Positions 10,391-23,047 are shown, numbered from the stretch's first letter. The stretch is 64,000 nt of DNA from Limnanthes douglasii subsp. nivea (GCA_036936605.1 JAUPFV010000004.1:64194352-64258351); one strand, 5' to 3'. Notes: generated by a model not told the origin, from the sequence alone. Numbers and translations are program-made.

Positions 10391-12685
10391 ACATCAGAAC
10401 TTAAAAGCAAAGTTTTATCTTTTTTAACAGACCACCATCATGTTTTTGCTTGGTGTAATGCTGACGTAACCGGAGTGTCTGCCGATGTTATATCACACCA
10501 GCTATCCATCCGAAGAGATATAGCACCTGTTGTACAAAAGATGAGAGCTACACTTAGCAAATCTGCAAGAAACTTTTGCCAACTTGGTTAAAGTAAATTT
10601 AAAGTTGAATCCAGAGAAGTGTAGTTTCGGAGTGCAGTCCGGGAAATATTTGGGGTATGTGATAAGTGAGAAAGGGATACAGCCTGATCCAAACCAGCTT
10701 AGTGCTTTATTGCAGATGGAGCCTCCTCGGAATATTAAAGAAGTACAAAGATTGACATGGAGGTTAGCTGCTCTAAACCGTTTCATCTCAAGGTCTTCGG
10801 ATAGGTGTGCCCCGTTTTTCCAAACTTTAAAGGGTGCAAAAGAATTTAACTGGTCTCCACAGTGTGACCAGGCTTTCGATGAAATTAAAAAACACTTATC
10901 CTTCCCTAAAACCTTGTTTAAACCTGTTGATGGAGAAACATTGTACCTATATTTAGCAGTCTCTGATTGTGCCATAAGTGCAGTACTAGTAAGGGAGGTG
11001 GATAATTATCCTCGTCTGGTGTACTACGTCAGCAAAAGCTTGATAGATGATGAGAAAAGGTATTTAAAACTTGAAAAATTAGCATTGGCTTTAGTGATTG
11101 CTGCTAGGAAAATGAGACCCTACTTTCAGTCTCATTCTATCATTGTCCGAACGTCTTTTCCCTTGAAAAACATTCTTTAGAAGGCAGACGTATCAAGCAG
11201 AATGACCAAATGGTCAGTGGAGTTGGGAGACTATGATATTGATTTTATCCCTCGAACTGCAGTTAAGGCTCAGTCTGTTGTTGATTTCCTAGTTGAATTC
11301 CATTCGGACAGAGACACTACGCAAACAACTGGGGAAAAGACTAAGAAAGTATGGGTTGTCCGGACTGATGGTGGATCAAGTACTATGGGTTGTGGTGCTG
11401 GAATATGTTTAACCTCTCCGTACGGCGACAAAATTTACCAAACTATATGTTTTGCTTTCAGGGATTCCAATAATGAGCCTGAATATGAAGCTGTTATAGC
11501 TGGTTTCAAGCTGGCCCAAATTTGTGGAGCCAAAAGGGTCAGGTTGATGAGTGATTCTCAGCTTCTTATCCAGCATGCACAAGGTCAATCCGAGGCCAAA
11601 AATGAGCAGCTGGTTAAATATTTATTCATTCTTAAAGAAGTGGCACTTAACTTCAAAGACGTCACCTATGAGCACATACCCCGAACAGAAAATACGCTAG
11701 CAGACTCCTTGGCAACCATAGCATATTCCGAGTCCTACCCGTGGATTCACGTGCAAGAGTGCCCATCCATTCAACTCAATAAGAGCAAAGAAAGGGAGGA
11801 AAGTTTAAACATACAAGTAAGTCAACCTCAAGACTAGAGGTTTCCTTTTTTTTAATACATCTCAGATGGCATCTTGCCTCCGGAAAAAGCAGTAGCAAGG
11901 AAAGTGAAGTATAAGGCTCGTGGATTTTCAATCCTAAGAGACGTTCTTTACAAGAAGTCTTTTAGTAAATCTCTCTTGCGATGTTTGGGGATTGAAGAGT
12001 CCCAAATAGTGTCGTCCGAACTACATGATGGTGAGGGATCAGCACACTGTGGTTATAGAGCTTTAACCAGAAGAGTCTTGTTAGTCGGATACTATTGGCC
12101 CTTTATAATGAAAGATGCCAAGGAATTGGTGAAGAAGTGTGATCCATGCCAGAGATACGATAATGAAATTCATATCCCAGCTTTCCCTTTAGAGTCAATT
12201 TCTGAGCCAATACATTTTGCTCGTTGGGGGCTGGATCTTGTGGGACCTTTACCTATGGCGTCCGGAGGGTGAAAAACTATTATTGTTGCCATCGATTATT
12301 TCTCAAAGTGGATAGAAGCAGCCCCATTGGCAGGAACTACTTCAAAAGCTGTTATAAAATTTATCTTATCTAATATTTGCAGCAGATTTGGGGTTCCACA
12401 AAAAATAACCACAAACAATGGGCCACAATTCGATAATAAGGATATGGAGAGCTTATATGCCTCTAGAGGCATTCAGCATTTCTTTTCTTATCCTTTCCAC
12501 CCACATGAAAATGGTCAAGTTGAAGTGGTGAACAGGACCACTCTATCCGGTCTTAAAAAGAATTTAGAAGGGACTGTTGAAAATGGCCAAGTAATCTACA
12601 GGAAGTACTATGGGCTTACCGGACTACTCCTCGGGCTGCTACATAGGAATCCACATTTGCCTTGGTATATGGTATGGATGCGATC
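10391..12685 (+). pseudogene. Truncated pol fragment of a Tat element, copy B
   Basis: Starts mid-gene, in the segment between protease and RT, without an LTR. A deletion near 10545 removes the RT core including YIDD: the text jumps from the start of RT to KVNLKLNPEK. RNase H (10584-11180), the second RNase H (11202-11837), the integrase zinc region (11874-12272) and part of the integrase core follow, with stops at 11178, 11835 and 12270 and a frame change near 12575. The second catalytic Asp of integrase reads Asn (TNNGPQ). At about 12685 the sequence switches inside integrase to the protease of copy C. Confidence 0.85.
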
Positions 12686-15600
12686 GGGGAGTTTGAGGAG
12701 GAGGTTTTGTTGGGCAAGGACCCTTTTAAGAAGATGGTTAGAGTACTTTTTATTATGGTGGATTGTCCCACGTGTTATAATACTATTTTGGGAAGATCTT
12801 GGCTCTCTAGGATGCATGTTGTGGCTTTGATGGTCCAGCCATGTTTAAAATATGTTGTGCAAGGACAAGTGGGAGTTATCCTGAGTAGTCAAAAGATAAC
12901 AAGGGAGTATTATGCAACAGCACTGGCCCCTCGAACTTTGGGGGCAGTTCGGATCAGTGAAGATTAGCAGTTGGAGGGGCCCTCTGGGGGTAAGGGTGAA
13001 ATTGATGACCCCAGAGACACCCCTGGTGTTTTAATACCAATTGAAGAGGTTGAAACTCACTCTCTGGCTGAAGGAAGAAGCGTCAAGATCGGATCTAAGA
13101 TGACATCAGAACTTAAAAGCAAAGTGTTATCATTTTTAACAGACCATCATCATGTTTTTGCTTGGTGCAATGCTGAAGTAACCGGAGTGCATGCCGATGT
13201 TATATCACACCATCTATCCATCCGAAGAGATGTAGCACCCGTTGTACAAAAGAGAAAGGCTTTTTCTAAAGAGAAATCTGATGTCATAGTTCAAGAGGTT
13301 GAGCGGCTTACTAAGATGGGGCACATAAAGGAATCTCAGTACCCTTTATGGACAGCCAATCCAGTATTAGTAAGAAAGAAAAACGGGAAGTGGTGTATGT
13401 GCATCGACTTTACTGACCTTAATAAGGCTTGCCCAAAAGACCTATATACATTCCCCTGGATCGATCAATTAGTAGACTCCACATTTGGGAACAAGTTGTT
13501 GTCCTTCATGGATGCCTTCTCCGGTTATAATCAGATTCAAGTGGATCCGAAGGACCAAGAACACACTACTTTTGTTAGTGATAGGGGCCTTCATTGCTAC
13601 AAGGTGATGCCTTTCGGGTTAAAGAATGCTAGGGCTACTTATTAGAGATTGGTGAACAAAACATTTGTTGATCAGATTGGAAGAAACATGGAAGTCTACA
13701 TTGATGACATGATGGTAAATAGTGTGGAAGAAGAGCAACACTTGGTGGATCAACAAGAGACTTTTGCCAACTTGGTAAAAGTTAATTTAAAGTTAAATCC
13801 AAAAAAATGTGTTTTCAGAGTGCAGTCCGGAAATGTTTTGGGGTATGTGATAAGTGAGAAAGGGATGCAGCCTGATCCAGACTAACTTAATGCTTTACTA
13901 CATATGGATCTTCCTCGGAATATTAAAGAAGTACAAAGATTGACAGGGAGGTTAGCTGCTCTAAATCGTTTTATCTCAAGGTCTTCGGATAGGTTTGCCT
14001 CGTTCTTCCAAACTTTAAAGGGTACCAAAGAATTCAACTGGTCTCCACGGTGCGACCAGGCTTTTGATGAAATAAAAAAGCATTTATCCTCCCCTAAAAC
14101 TCTGTTCAAACCTGTTGATATAGAAATTTTGTACAGATATTTAGCAGTCTCCGAATGTGCCATAAGTGCGGTGCTAGTTAGAGAGGTGGACCATTATCCT
14201 CGTCTGGTATACTACATCAGCAAAAGCCTGATGGATGCTGAAAAAAGGTATTTAAAAATTAAAAAGCTAGCACTGGCATTAGTAATCGCTGCTAGAAAAA
14301 TGAGGCCCTACTTTCAGTCTCATTATATTGTCGTCTAGACATCTTTTCCCTTGAAAAATGTTCTTCAAAAGGCAAACATATCAAGCAGAATGACCAAATG
14401 GTCAGTGGAATTGGGAGACTACGATATTGATTTTCCCCTCGAACTGCAATCAAGGCTCAGTCTGTTGCTGATTTCCTAGTTGAGTTCCATTCAGACATGA
14501 ATTCTAAACAAGCTACAGATGAAAAGACTAAGAAGTTATGGGTTGTTCGAACTTATGGTGGATCAAGTACCATGGGTTGCGGTGTTGGGATATGTTTGAC
14601 CTCTTCGTACGGCGACAAGCTATACCATGCCATATGTTTTTCTTTCAGGGCTTCAAACAATGAGTCCAAATATGAAGTTGCTATAGCTGGTTTGAAGGTA
14701 GCCCTGATTTGTGGAGCCAAAAGAGTTAGGTTAATGAGTGATTCTCAGCTTCTTATCCATCAGGCCCAAGGTCAATCTGAGCCAAAAAAGGAGCAGTTGA
14801 TTAAACATTTATTCATTCTTAAAGAGGTGGCAGTTAACTTCAAAGAGATCAGCTATGAGCACATACCCAGAACAGAGAACACACTAGCATACTTTGAGTC
14901 TTACCCATGGATTCATGTGCAGGAATGCCCATCCATTCAACTCAACCAGACCAAGGAAGAGGAGGAAAGTTTGAATATACAGGTGGGCCAACCTAAAGAC
15001 TGGAGGTATCCTCTTGTTCAATACATTTTGGATGGCATTTTGCCTCCGGAAAAAGAAGTATCAAGAAAGATGAAGTATAAAGCTCATGGCTTTTTAATCA
15101 TAAGTAATGTCCTTTACAAGAAATATTTTAGTAGACCCCTCCTGCGTTGTTTGGGGGTTGAAGATTCTCAAATAGTGTTGTCTGAACTGCATGATGGTGA
15201 AGGGTCAACACAATGTGGTTATAGAGCTTTAACCCGAAGAGTTTTGTTGGTCGGATATTAGTGGCCATCCATAATGGAAGATGCCAAAGAATTGGTAAAG
15301 AAGTGTGATCCATACCAAAGATATGGTAATGAAATTCATATCTCAGCTGTCCCTTTGGAATCGATTTTTGAGCCAATACCTTTTGCTCGTTGGGGGTTGG
15401 ATCTGGTAGGACCTCTACCGATGGCATCCGGAGGGTGCAGAACCATAATTGTAGCCATTGATTATTTTTCAAAGTGGATAGAAGCTGCCCCTTTGGCAGG
15501 AACTACTTTAAAAGTTGTTATAAAATTTATTTTATCTAATATTTGTTGCAGATTTGGGGTTCCACAGAAGATAACCACATACAATGGCCCACAATTTGAT

Positions 15601-16236
15601 AACAAAGAAATGGAGGCTTTATGTGCCTCTAGAGGCATTCAACATTGCTTCTCTTCTCATTTCCACCCACAGGAGAATGGTCAGGTTAAAGTGACAAACA
15701 GGACCATTCTGTCTGGCCTTCAAAAGAATTTAGAAGGGACTGCTCGAAAGTGTCCAAGCTATCTACAAGAAGTACTATGGGCCTACCGGACTACTCCTGG
15801 GGCTGCTACTCAAGAATCCCCGTTTGCTTTGGTATATGGGAGAGATGCAATTGCTCCTATAGAGGCAACTCTTCCATCATATAGAGTCCACAATTTTTCC
15901 GAACAGGCTAATGAAGTGGCAATCAGATGTCAACTAGACTTGATAGAAGAGAAAATGGTTAAGGCTCATCTTAAAGCCACCCATTATCAAGGATTGATGA
16001 GAAGCAGGTTTGCTTCCAGAATCAGAACAAGGGATTTTCAACCAGGGGATAAAGTATCGAGAAAAGTCTTCCTACATACTAAAGAAAAGCAATTCGGCAA
16101 GCTAGCTCCGAATTGGGAAAGACCCTATGTGATCATTGAAAAACTTAAACCTGGGACATACATGCTTCAAGATAAAGATGGAAGAATATTAAATCACCCC
16201 TGGAATATTGAACACCTCCGTTTGTATCTAGAATAA
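12686..16236 (+). pseudogene. Protease end, RT, RNases H and integrase of copy C (broken)
   Basis: Begins IGEFEEEVLLGKDPFKK, the C-terminal half of the protease. TAG at 12965-12967 is in frame with the following RT segment, as in copies A and E. RT shows CIDFTDLNKACPKD, a TAG at 13643-13645 where A and E have CAG or CAA, then YIDDMM. More stops lie at 13883 and 14336, with a frame change near 14433. Second RNase H is 14497-14900. A stop at 15259 interrupts integrase; the rest reads to 16236, ending NIEHLRLYLE. In the integrase core the conserved TDNGPQ reads TYNGPQ and GQVEV reads GQVKV, so two of the three catalytic acidic residues are gone. Inactive. Confidence 0.85.
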
Positions 16237-16772
16237 AAGTTATGTAAATATTTACTTGTTTAAAGTCCATGTAAATATTAGGGGGTATACTCTTTCTTAC
16301 CCTAGTGGCGTGGGGAGGTTTTAATGAGGTGTCTGGGGTTTTTTAATAAAATTTGATGCCTTCTAAAAAAATTTGGATTGGTTTGATTGATAGTTTCTTT
16401 AAAAGCCTTCTAAGTATCATTGACAGATCAGATTGATCTGGTGGAATGATGACCATTTAAACATTTGTCATCGGAGAATTTAAACACTTTCACCTTAAAA
16501 TACTTGTAAAATAAGTAGAGACTATTTAAACATCAGCCATCAAGATTGGGCAAACATAAAACAAGGCAAATTTTTTGCAAAGTAAAACAGCCCAGCTGAC
16601 ACGGCGGGATGATATTAAAACATATAGAATGCCTTGGGCATCCAAGGAATTTGAAGTTTAGAAAAAAAGGCTTATTCGAACAAGTGCCGGACACGATTAC
16701 AAAAATGCCTTGGCCATCCAAAGACTTTAGTCTGACATGAAAATAAAAGAAAAACATAAAATAGTGAAAACT
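16237..16772. other. Convergent spacer of copy C
   Basis: Lies between the end of integrase and the end of the antisense gene. It holds degraded forms of the CCTTGG...CCAAGG palindromes: GCCTTGGGCATCCAAGG near 16632 and GCCTTGGCCATCCAAAG near 16707. No gene is seen. Confidence 0.5.
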
Positions 16773-19456
16773 TTAAGGTTGGACTCCCTTTGATGGTCTT
16801 GCTTTGTCTTGTTTCTTCTTTAAATCTTTGGGTTCATCATTGGGACTCTCTTCGGTCCCCTCTTCCTCATCGGTGGTATCGTCATAACCACTGGAATAGT
16901 TATGCTTATCGCCATCTGCCATAGTGAGGAATAGGAGGTTTTCGTATTCCACATATTGTCATAGATTACCGAGCGTCCTCTTCGGGAATGTTCGATGAAA
17001 AAGAAAGACCATGTTAGATTTAACTTCAGAAAACCTCTCTTCTTGGGAATCTATCACCTTGTTGGTGTATGCATTGATCTTAGCCTGGATTTCCTTCTCC
17101 TGATCCTTTATTAGATCCTCTTTCTCCTTGGTGACTTTGGACACAACGTCTTCAAGAGAAATCTTGTCACCGGACAGGGTTTGGATAATGCTATCCTTGG
17201 CCTTTACTTCCCCTTTCGAAGTGGAGAGATTCTTCTCCAAGCCAGAACACTTGGTTTGGAGTTCTGTGTTAACCTTCTCCGAAGTGGCCAGCCTGGTGGC
17301 CAAGTCTTCTTTCCCCTTTTTCAACTCCTCAATCTCCTTCCTCAATGCTTCAACACTTTGATTGGCGTTAAGGAGATCATTGGACAATCTATTTTTGTCT
17401 GCATTAAGTGTGTTGATAAGGGTAGATTGGCTTCGCACTTTCCTCTCCAAGTTGAGCACTGGCTGAATATTGCTCAGCAAGGAGTGAGTCACTCTATCAT
17501 TCTCCCTTGAAACACTAAAAAGACTTGCCATTAAAAGTAACCATGTTCGAGGAGCTTGGGGGGAGGTAGGGACCAGCAAAGTCGTCCTTCTCAAGGTCGT
17601 TGAAGTACAGACCAATATTTTGGAAGCCACTAATGTCCACTCCATCAATGTTGAGATCCCCTCCGGCACCCTCTCCAGCATGAAGACCACTTAGGATTTA
17701 CTCTGTCAATGTGGGGTCTGTTGGGTCAACCGGAGAAAGAGACTCTGAAGTCCGGAGAGCGACTTCATCTCTCGAGGAGATTTTCTTCTTCTTGGCAGCT
17801 CTAACTTCACAATCTGCTCCCCGTTTTTTGTCTTTCTTAGGGGCCTTTGAAACTTCTGGAGGTCCACCTGCCTCCCTGATAATCTCATCTTCAACCACTT
17901 GAAGTAGAGTAGCATTGATTACTCCTTTGGCTTGCACTTCCCTATTTGCTGGAATAATCTCTTCACCACCACCTTGAGCAACCTCAGTTGCATCTTGTTT
18001 CTTCTTTCCCTTCTGTCCCTTCATCTTACTTGGGGCTTTTGCTCTAGCAGGCAAGGCCAGCTTGTCATCCGTATCCTCTGTCCTGTGGAGGATGACATCC
18101 AGAGGAGGTAAAGTGGTCAGTTCCTCCCAAGTAAGGTCTCTCCGGCCAGTTGTGTTCCAGAGATGGGACCTCACTAGATTGTCGGCGGTGAAACAACTGT
18201 GGAATCGATTTCCCCATTTTTCAGCAGTCCAAGCATTCAGCTTGGCGCACATAGTTTTCCCCTACTCCAAGTAGTCGGAGAACGCCTTCGGCAGCATTAC
18301 CCAAAGAAAAATAAGAGCAATTCAGAAACATATTTTTTATAAGGAAAGAAAGACGAATATAATGAAATATTTACCTGAGCTCTTCCATCTACTGATGAGC
18401 ATGCTAGGGTTGACACCAGCCTTAATTTTCTTCCCGTTCTCTCAAGCCCCACTAATGAACAAGAATTGGGTATTCCAATTCTTCTCTGACTCAAGCAAAT
18501 CATCTACCGCCTTTAATTTATCACCCATGTTGTAGTGGTAGAAAGGGATGATGTGGTTCTTGCAGAGACTGGCCACAGCGGCGAACTGCTCCATGGGAAG
18601 TGGTATTCCGGAGAGCCTAGAGGCCATGATGCAAGCCATGAGAGTGTACCAAGCATTGGGACTCAATTGGCTTGGACAGAGTTTTATCAGATGAAAATAT
18701 CTGACGATCTCTGGATCCAAGGGGAATCTGAGCCCCCAATTAAATAGCTCTGTATAAATAACAATCTCATTGAGCTTGCAGTCCATTGGGGTCTCCGGAG
18801 TAACCGGTATCCTCACTTTAACAGACTCTGGGATCCCCCACTTCGTTCGGATCCGGCCTAACTCGGCAGTATGAGTGTAGACGTAGTTGATGTTCTGCAT
18901 GACTAGTAGATACTTCATATTTACTTTGTGGAAGCAGGGTCCCACTTTTCCTTCCAGGCACTCCGGCAGGTCCGGATGCTTTAGACAGATTTTCTCTTTA
19001 CTCTTGCCCTTTTTATCAATGACAGCATCTCCTGTCTGCCCGGAGACGTCGGTCTCAAATGGACCATCTTCTATGTTGACCTTCATTACTTCCTCCATCA
19101 CCATGGAAGGTCTGCCAGTTTTTGTTGGTAAAGGATTGTTGGTGGCAGGCTCAGTGAGTTTTCCGGACGATTGCGCATCACCCTCTCTAGAGGGTATGGT
19201 GTCCGGTTGGGGCTCAGTTCTGGCGGGTTCATTCTGAGAGCTAATTCCAGTGGCCTCCAGACCAGAGGATTTATCCTTTGGGACTCTGATAGATGCCCCT
19301 GATCTTGTAGCTTTGTCCTTGGACCCAGACTTAGAAGACCCTGATTTTGGGGACTTACATTGTGGAACAGCAGCTGGACGGACCCTTTACTAAGCGGCCT
19401 GTCCGGTGAAGGGTAACCTTTTCTGGGGATTTTTCAGCATCAGACCCCATAGCTAT
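16773..19456 (-). pseudogene. Antisense gene (aORF) of copy C, main part
   Basis: Minus strand, continuing from 23476 across the inserted copy D; ends at TAA 16773-16775. The conserved block is at 19104-18442 (GLRFPLDPEIVRYFHLIKLCPSQLSPN). An intron near the copy A/E position is likely, around 18375-18285. Exon 2 has the basic linker (PARAKAPSKMKG, also in A and E), a coiled coil (17510-17000) and an acidic end. Stops or frame changes occur near 19395, 18445, 18262, 17698 and 16959. At the protein level it resembles the A and E proteins only partly, mainly in the central block. Confidence 0.75.
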
Positions 19457-19788
19457 TGGTGTGGATAATAATTGCCTCAGGGTAGGCTGGTAATTTCAGT
19501 TGGTGTTTTATGGTGGTGTGTGGGTGTTTAATTGTTTAGAGTAGAGAGTAGAGAGATAATTAAGCAGCTTGGTAGCAGTTAATTCTCATTACCCCTAGTT
19601 AATGCGGGTGGTTGGGTATTTATACCCTGATGTTTGGGCCCTTATGGGCTTTCGGGTCATGTTTAATAGACCCGGGTCATGTTCAAAGACCCATGAGCTC
19701 TAAGTAGGAGAGCAAGTAGCTTAGTCAAGATGTGTTTAGGTTTTTTAGTACTTTTGTCATAGTTCGAACAGTCCTATGGTCATAGTGC
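19457..19788 (-). repeat. Truncated extra LTR at the left end of copy D
   Basis: Starts TGGTGTGGATAATAATTGCC and follows the LTR for 332 bp, stopping about 96 bp short. It is followed by AATT and a complete LTR. AATT is the base order found between the LTR and the primer site elsewhere (gccAATTtgg). The sense TATA box is present near 19617. Confidence 0.85.
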
Positions 19789-19792
19789 AATT

Positions 19793-20220
19793 TGGTGTAG
19801 ATAATAATTGCCTGAGGGTAGGCTGGTAATTTCACTTGGTGTTTTATGGTGGTGTGTGGGTGTTTAATTGTTTAGAGTAGAGAGTAGAGAGATAATTAAG
19901 CAGCTTGGTAGCAGTTAATTCTCATTACCCCTAGTTAATGCGGGTGGTTGGGTATTTATACCCTGATGTTTGGGCCCTTATGGGCTTTCGGGTCATGTTT
20001 AATGGACCCGGGTCATGTTCAAAGACCCATGAGCTCTAAGTAGGAGAGCAAGTAGCTTAGTCAAGATGTGTTTAGGTTTTTTAGTACTTTTGTCATAGTT
20101 CGAACAGTCCTATGGTCATAGTGCTCAAAATGATCTGTCCGGTCAGTGTGATCTGTCCGGTCCGGAGGCCTTGGACCGATCTGTCCTTGTCCGGGGAGAG
20201 TGCAGAGTTCGGACTCATCA
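19793..20220 (-). repeat. Complete 3' LTR of copy D (428 bp)
   Basis: Begins TGGTGTAGATAAT and ends CGGACTCATCA in plus-strand view. It differs from the 5' LTR at 23048-23475 at about eight positions that I could see. Contains two spaced GATCTGTCCGGTC copies near 20131-20162. Confidence 0.9.
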
Positions 20221-20237
20221 GGAGCCCCTTTTTTAGG
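20221..20237 (-). other. Polypurine tract of copy D
   Basis: On the minus strand CCTAAAAAAGGGGCTCC ends directly at the LTR start TGATGAGTCC. Copy E has the same tract at 55272-55288 and copy C a variant at 24204-24220. It is the expected primer for plus-strand synthesis. Confidence 0.75.
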
Positions 20238-20374
20238 TGTTTGCGCAAATACTCTTACCAAAGACCTGAAAAACAGTCCGACGTCAAAGGCAGTTTTAAT
20301 CCGGACAGGTCTATAGGTCTATCCGGACAGATAAAGCTTCACGAATTCAAAACGGTTTTTGCCAGAGTTCGTGG

Positions 20375-20554
20375 GACACGTGTCACTCTCTGATTGGTTG
20401 TTTCAGCCGTTTTTTCACCTTGAATTTCGAACCCACCTTCTTCGAAAAGCAACCTCTTTAACTACATGTGGTGACATCAGCGCCGTCTTTTAATCATTGC
20501 CAAACTTTTCGAATTCTCCTAGGAATCAACTGCTTTTTCAGATTTACTATAAAT
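20375..20554 (+). promoter_or_regulatory. Antisense promoter of copy D
   Basis: GACACGTGTC at 20375-20384, a TGACATCAGCGCCGTC element near 20470-20486 and TATAAAT at 20548-20554, 107 bp before the ATG at 20655. Same order and spacing as in copies A and E. Confidence 0.6.
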
Positions 20555-20654
20555 ACAAATTCATTTCCACTGTTTTACCATCTCCTTCAAACTTACTTCT
20601 GTAAAAACTCTCAAAGCTTTCTCTCTCTAAAGCAAAAGTTTAGTTCAATAGTTT

Positions 20655-21112
20655 ATGTTTACAGCGATGACGCTCTTGTCAAAGGCGGGTGGCTCAACCT
20701 TTCTGAGTTAGAGAGGGCTCAAAAAGTCGAAAGAGAAAGACGGATTGCTGCAGGGTTACCTGCCTCACCTGTTGACAAACCTATCACTTCTGCATCTGAG
20801 TCAGATCGTGGCTCGTCCTCTTCCAAAGGTACCAAGCCTAGAAAATTATTTCAAACCACTCTCTCCCTTATAATCTCCGGTTCCTCAGTTCAGGAATCGG
20901 TGCCCACTGTCGAGCCAGGAGTCACAGCCACTAGCTTTAGAAAACCTTCTCCCTTTCTTGCAATGGGATCGGACACGGAGCGCTATCCTGAGAAGCTGGT
21001 TGATAAGAGGAAAGGCCGGCTGGTTAAAGGCCAAGGAACCAGAAACACTCCCTCAAGATCGGGGGCAAAAGATAGCAGCACCAGATCAGAGGTGCCAATT
21101 AGAGCTCCTAAG
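20655..21112 (+). pseudogene. 5' fragment of the antisense gene in copy D
   Basis: ATGTTTACAGCG matches the aORF start of copies A and E, but a small deletion within the first codons shifts the frame. The reading that matches the family resumes as DALVKGGWLNLSELE and runs to PIRAP near 21112. There it changes into antisense gag sequence. Only about the first 150 codons, the Ser/Pro-rich part, remain. Confidence 0.75.
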
Positions 21113-23019
21113 GACAGCAATGTTTCTTAAATCATCTTCATCAAAAACAATGAAGGGGAACGAGTTTTGTGACTGATAGGAAGTCATGCCTCCTTCTAGC
21201 TGGGAGGCTAAAGTATGAACATGCCTCTTCCTCGAAGAAGCAGTAGGATGTCCCCTCCGAAAATTGTGAGTGACTCGAAAAATTTAATGAGCCCGGAGAC
21301 CGACCTAGAACATTCCTCAATTGTACCCACTCTGTTTCGAGTTGGATCAGGATCCAAGTACTCAGATTCTATGTCAAACCTTTCAACTATTACCATGGCT
21401 CCCTCCGGAGCAGCATTACTTGGACCAACCCGGTGAGTGTTATCAGGCCTGTTACCCCCTCTTCTTTTCACGTAGGCCCCCAGCTTTCCCCTTTCAATCA
21501 AGTTCTAAACTTCTTGTTTCAATGCTATGCAGTCATCAGTGGTATGACCAATATCATTGTGATATTGGCAAAAAGAATTATTGCGATGCTCTCTGGGAGA
21601 CTGCAGTGTTGCCGGTCTCCGGTAATGCACCTCATCCTTTGTTTTATCAAAGATAGTGGCCACACTTTCTTGTAACTCTGCGAACCACTCCGGTTGGACC
21701 CATGGCCCTCTCTTGTTTCTGGATTGTTAACTTTGAGCAGGAGCAGCTGGCTGAGACTGAGCTTTTGCCCTACCATGCCCCTGTCCGGTTTCTCTTGCTT
21801 TGTTCCCGGATCGATTCTGATTGGGATTCGGTGCCACTGGGGTAGACCTCACCTGCCTGTGCACCCTAGTTTTCTTTGTTTCATCGACGTTTATTTGTTT
21901 GCCAACCTGATTCAGCAACCCTCCCCAAGTCATGGCCTTCTTTCTGGTCACTGAATCAGCTAGATTGCCTGGGTTCAAACCCTGTCTCAAGGATGTTATT
22001 GCTACCTGTTCGAAGCAATCAGCCAACCCATTCTTGGTGTTCACAAAACGACTTATATATTCCTTCAAGGACTCATTTGGCTCATGGGCACAATGGATTA
22101 TTGTGTCTACATTGCCCTTTAGCTCTTTACTCCCTACGAACTGCCTTCGAAAGGCCACCCAAAAAGTGTCGAAGTCTTTAATACAACCTTGAGGCAGGCT
22201 GTTGTACCACTTTAGAGCACTCCCCATGAATGACTGGGAGAATGACCTACAGAGCAGTTTGTCATCGTCATCAAAGTTCATCATGAAATTTTTAAATTGT
22301 TCCAGATGGTTGTCCGGATCAGTACTGTCATCGTACTTCTCTATTTTGGTACTATCAAACCTCTTAGGGAGGTTTCCGGACAGAATTTTAGAAGACAATG
22401 GAGATTGCCTCCAATTCATTCCACGACTGAACACGGTACCCTCATTGGGAGTTGCAAAGATACCTGGCTCATCGTGAAAAGCGAAGGGATCCATCAGCAT
22501 CTTGTCCACATGCTTCCGACTATGAGATGATCCCTTACCAATATGCCTTTTCATCTTTCCTTGTCTATCCCTTTTTCTTGAGTATTTTTTAATCTTCCTT
22601 TGCTTCTTTCTAGTTCGACCCTCATCGCTGCTAGAGGATAAGGATTTTTCAGCTCCATCACTGTCCGAAGAGCTATCAGAAGACTCTGAGCTTGAGTCAG
22701 AGCTCTCCACTGGCTTAGACCGGTGAGACATTTTAGAACTGGCATGAGTCTTTTTAGTGCTCACATGAGTCTTTGAAGACTCATGCTCCCTGGGGTTATC
22801 GGTGTGATGAGCAGCTGATGCTTTGGACTTTTATTTCACGCCCATCTTGGCCTTTTCAGCCCTCAGAGCTTCTATTTCACCCTTGAGCCTATCACGCTCT
22901 TCGATAGTGTACTCATCGTTCTCTCCCACCACTTCGAGCAGAGCTGGTGGTACTTCTGGATTGTCCGGATTCATACAGACAGATTTTCTTAGCTGGTTTT
23001 GAATGCTTGATTCAGGCAC
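21113..23019 (-). pseudogene. gag of copy D (3' truncated, three stops)
   Basis: Starts MPESSIQNQLRK at 23019. One reading frame is kept almost throughout, broken by TAA at 22831, TAA at 21727 and a stop near 21505. It contains the Glu-rich N-terminal helix, the Ser/Asp tract, the basic stretch, the gag core (FRRQFVGSKEL, EYISRFVNTKNGLADCFEQ) and the CCHC-like motif. It ends at the deletion before the protease active site. The ungapped gag frame suggests it decayed mostly by base substitution. Confidence 0.85.
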
Positions 23020-23026
23020 CTTCTTG

Positions 23027-23044
23027 CTCCCACTGTGGTCGCCA
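23027..23044 (-). other. Primer-binding site of copy D
   Basis: Identical to the site of copy A, three bases inside the 5' LTR. Confidence 0.75.
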
Positions 23045-23047
23045 ATT

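Noticed and set aside
19440..20220. A solo LTR next to another solo LTR
   Set aside because: The GCTAT duplication brackets the whole 19457-23475 block and not each LTR, so they belong to one insertion.
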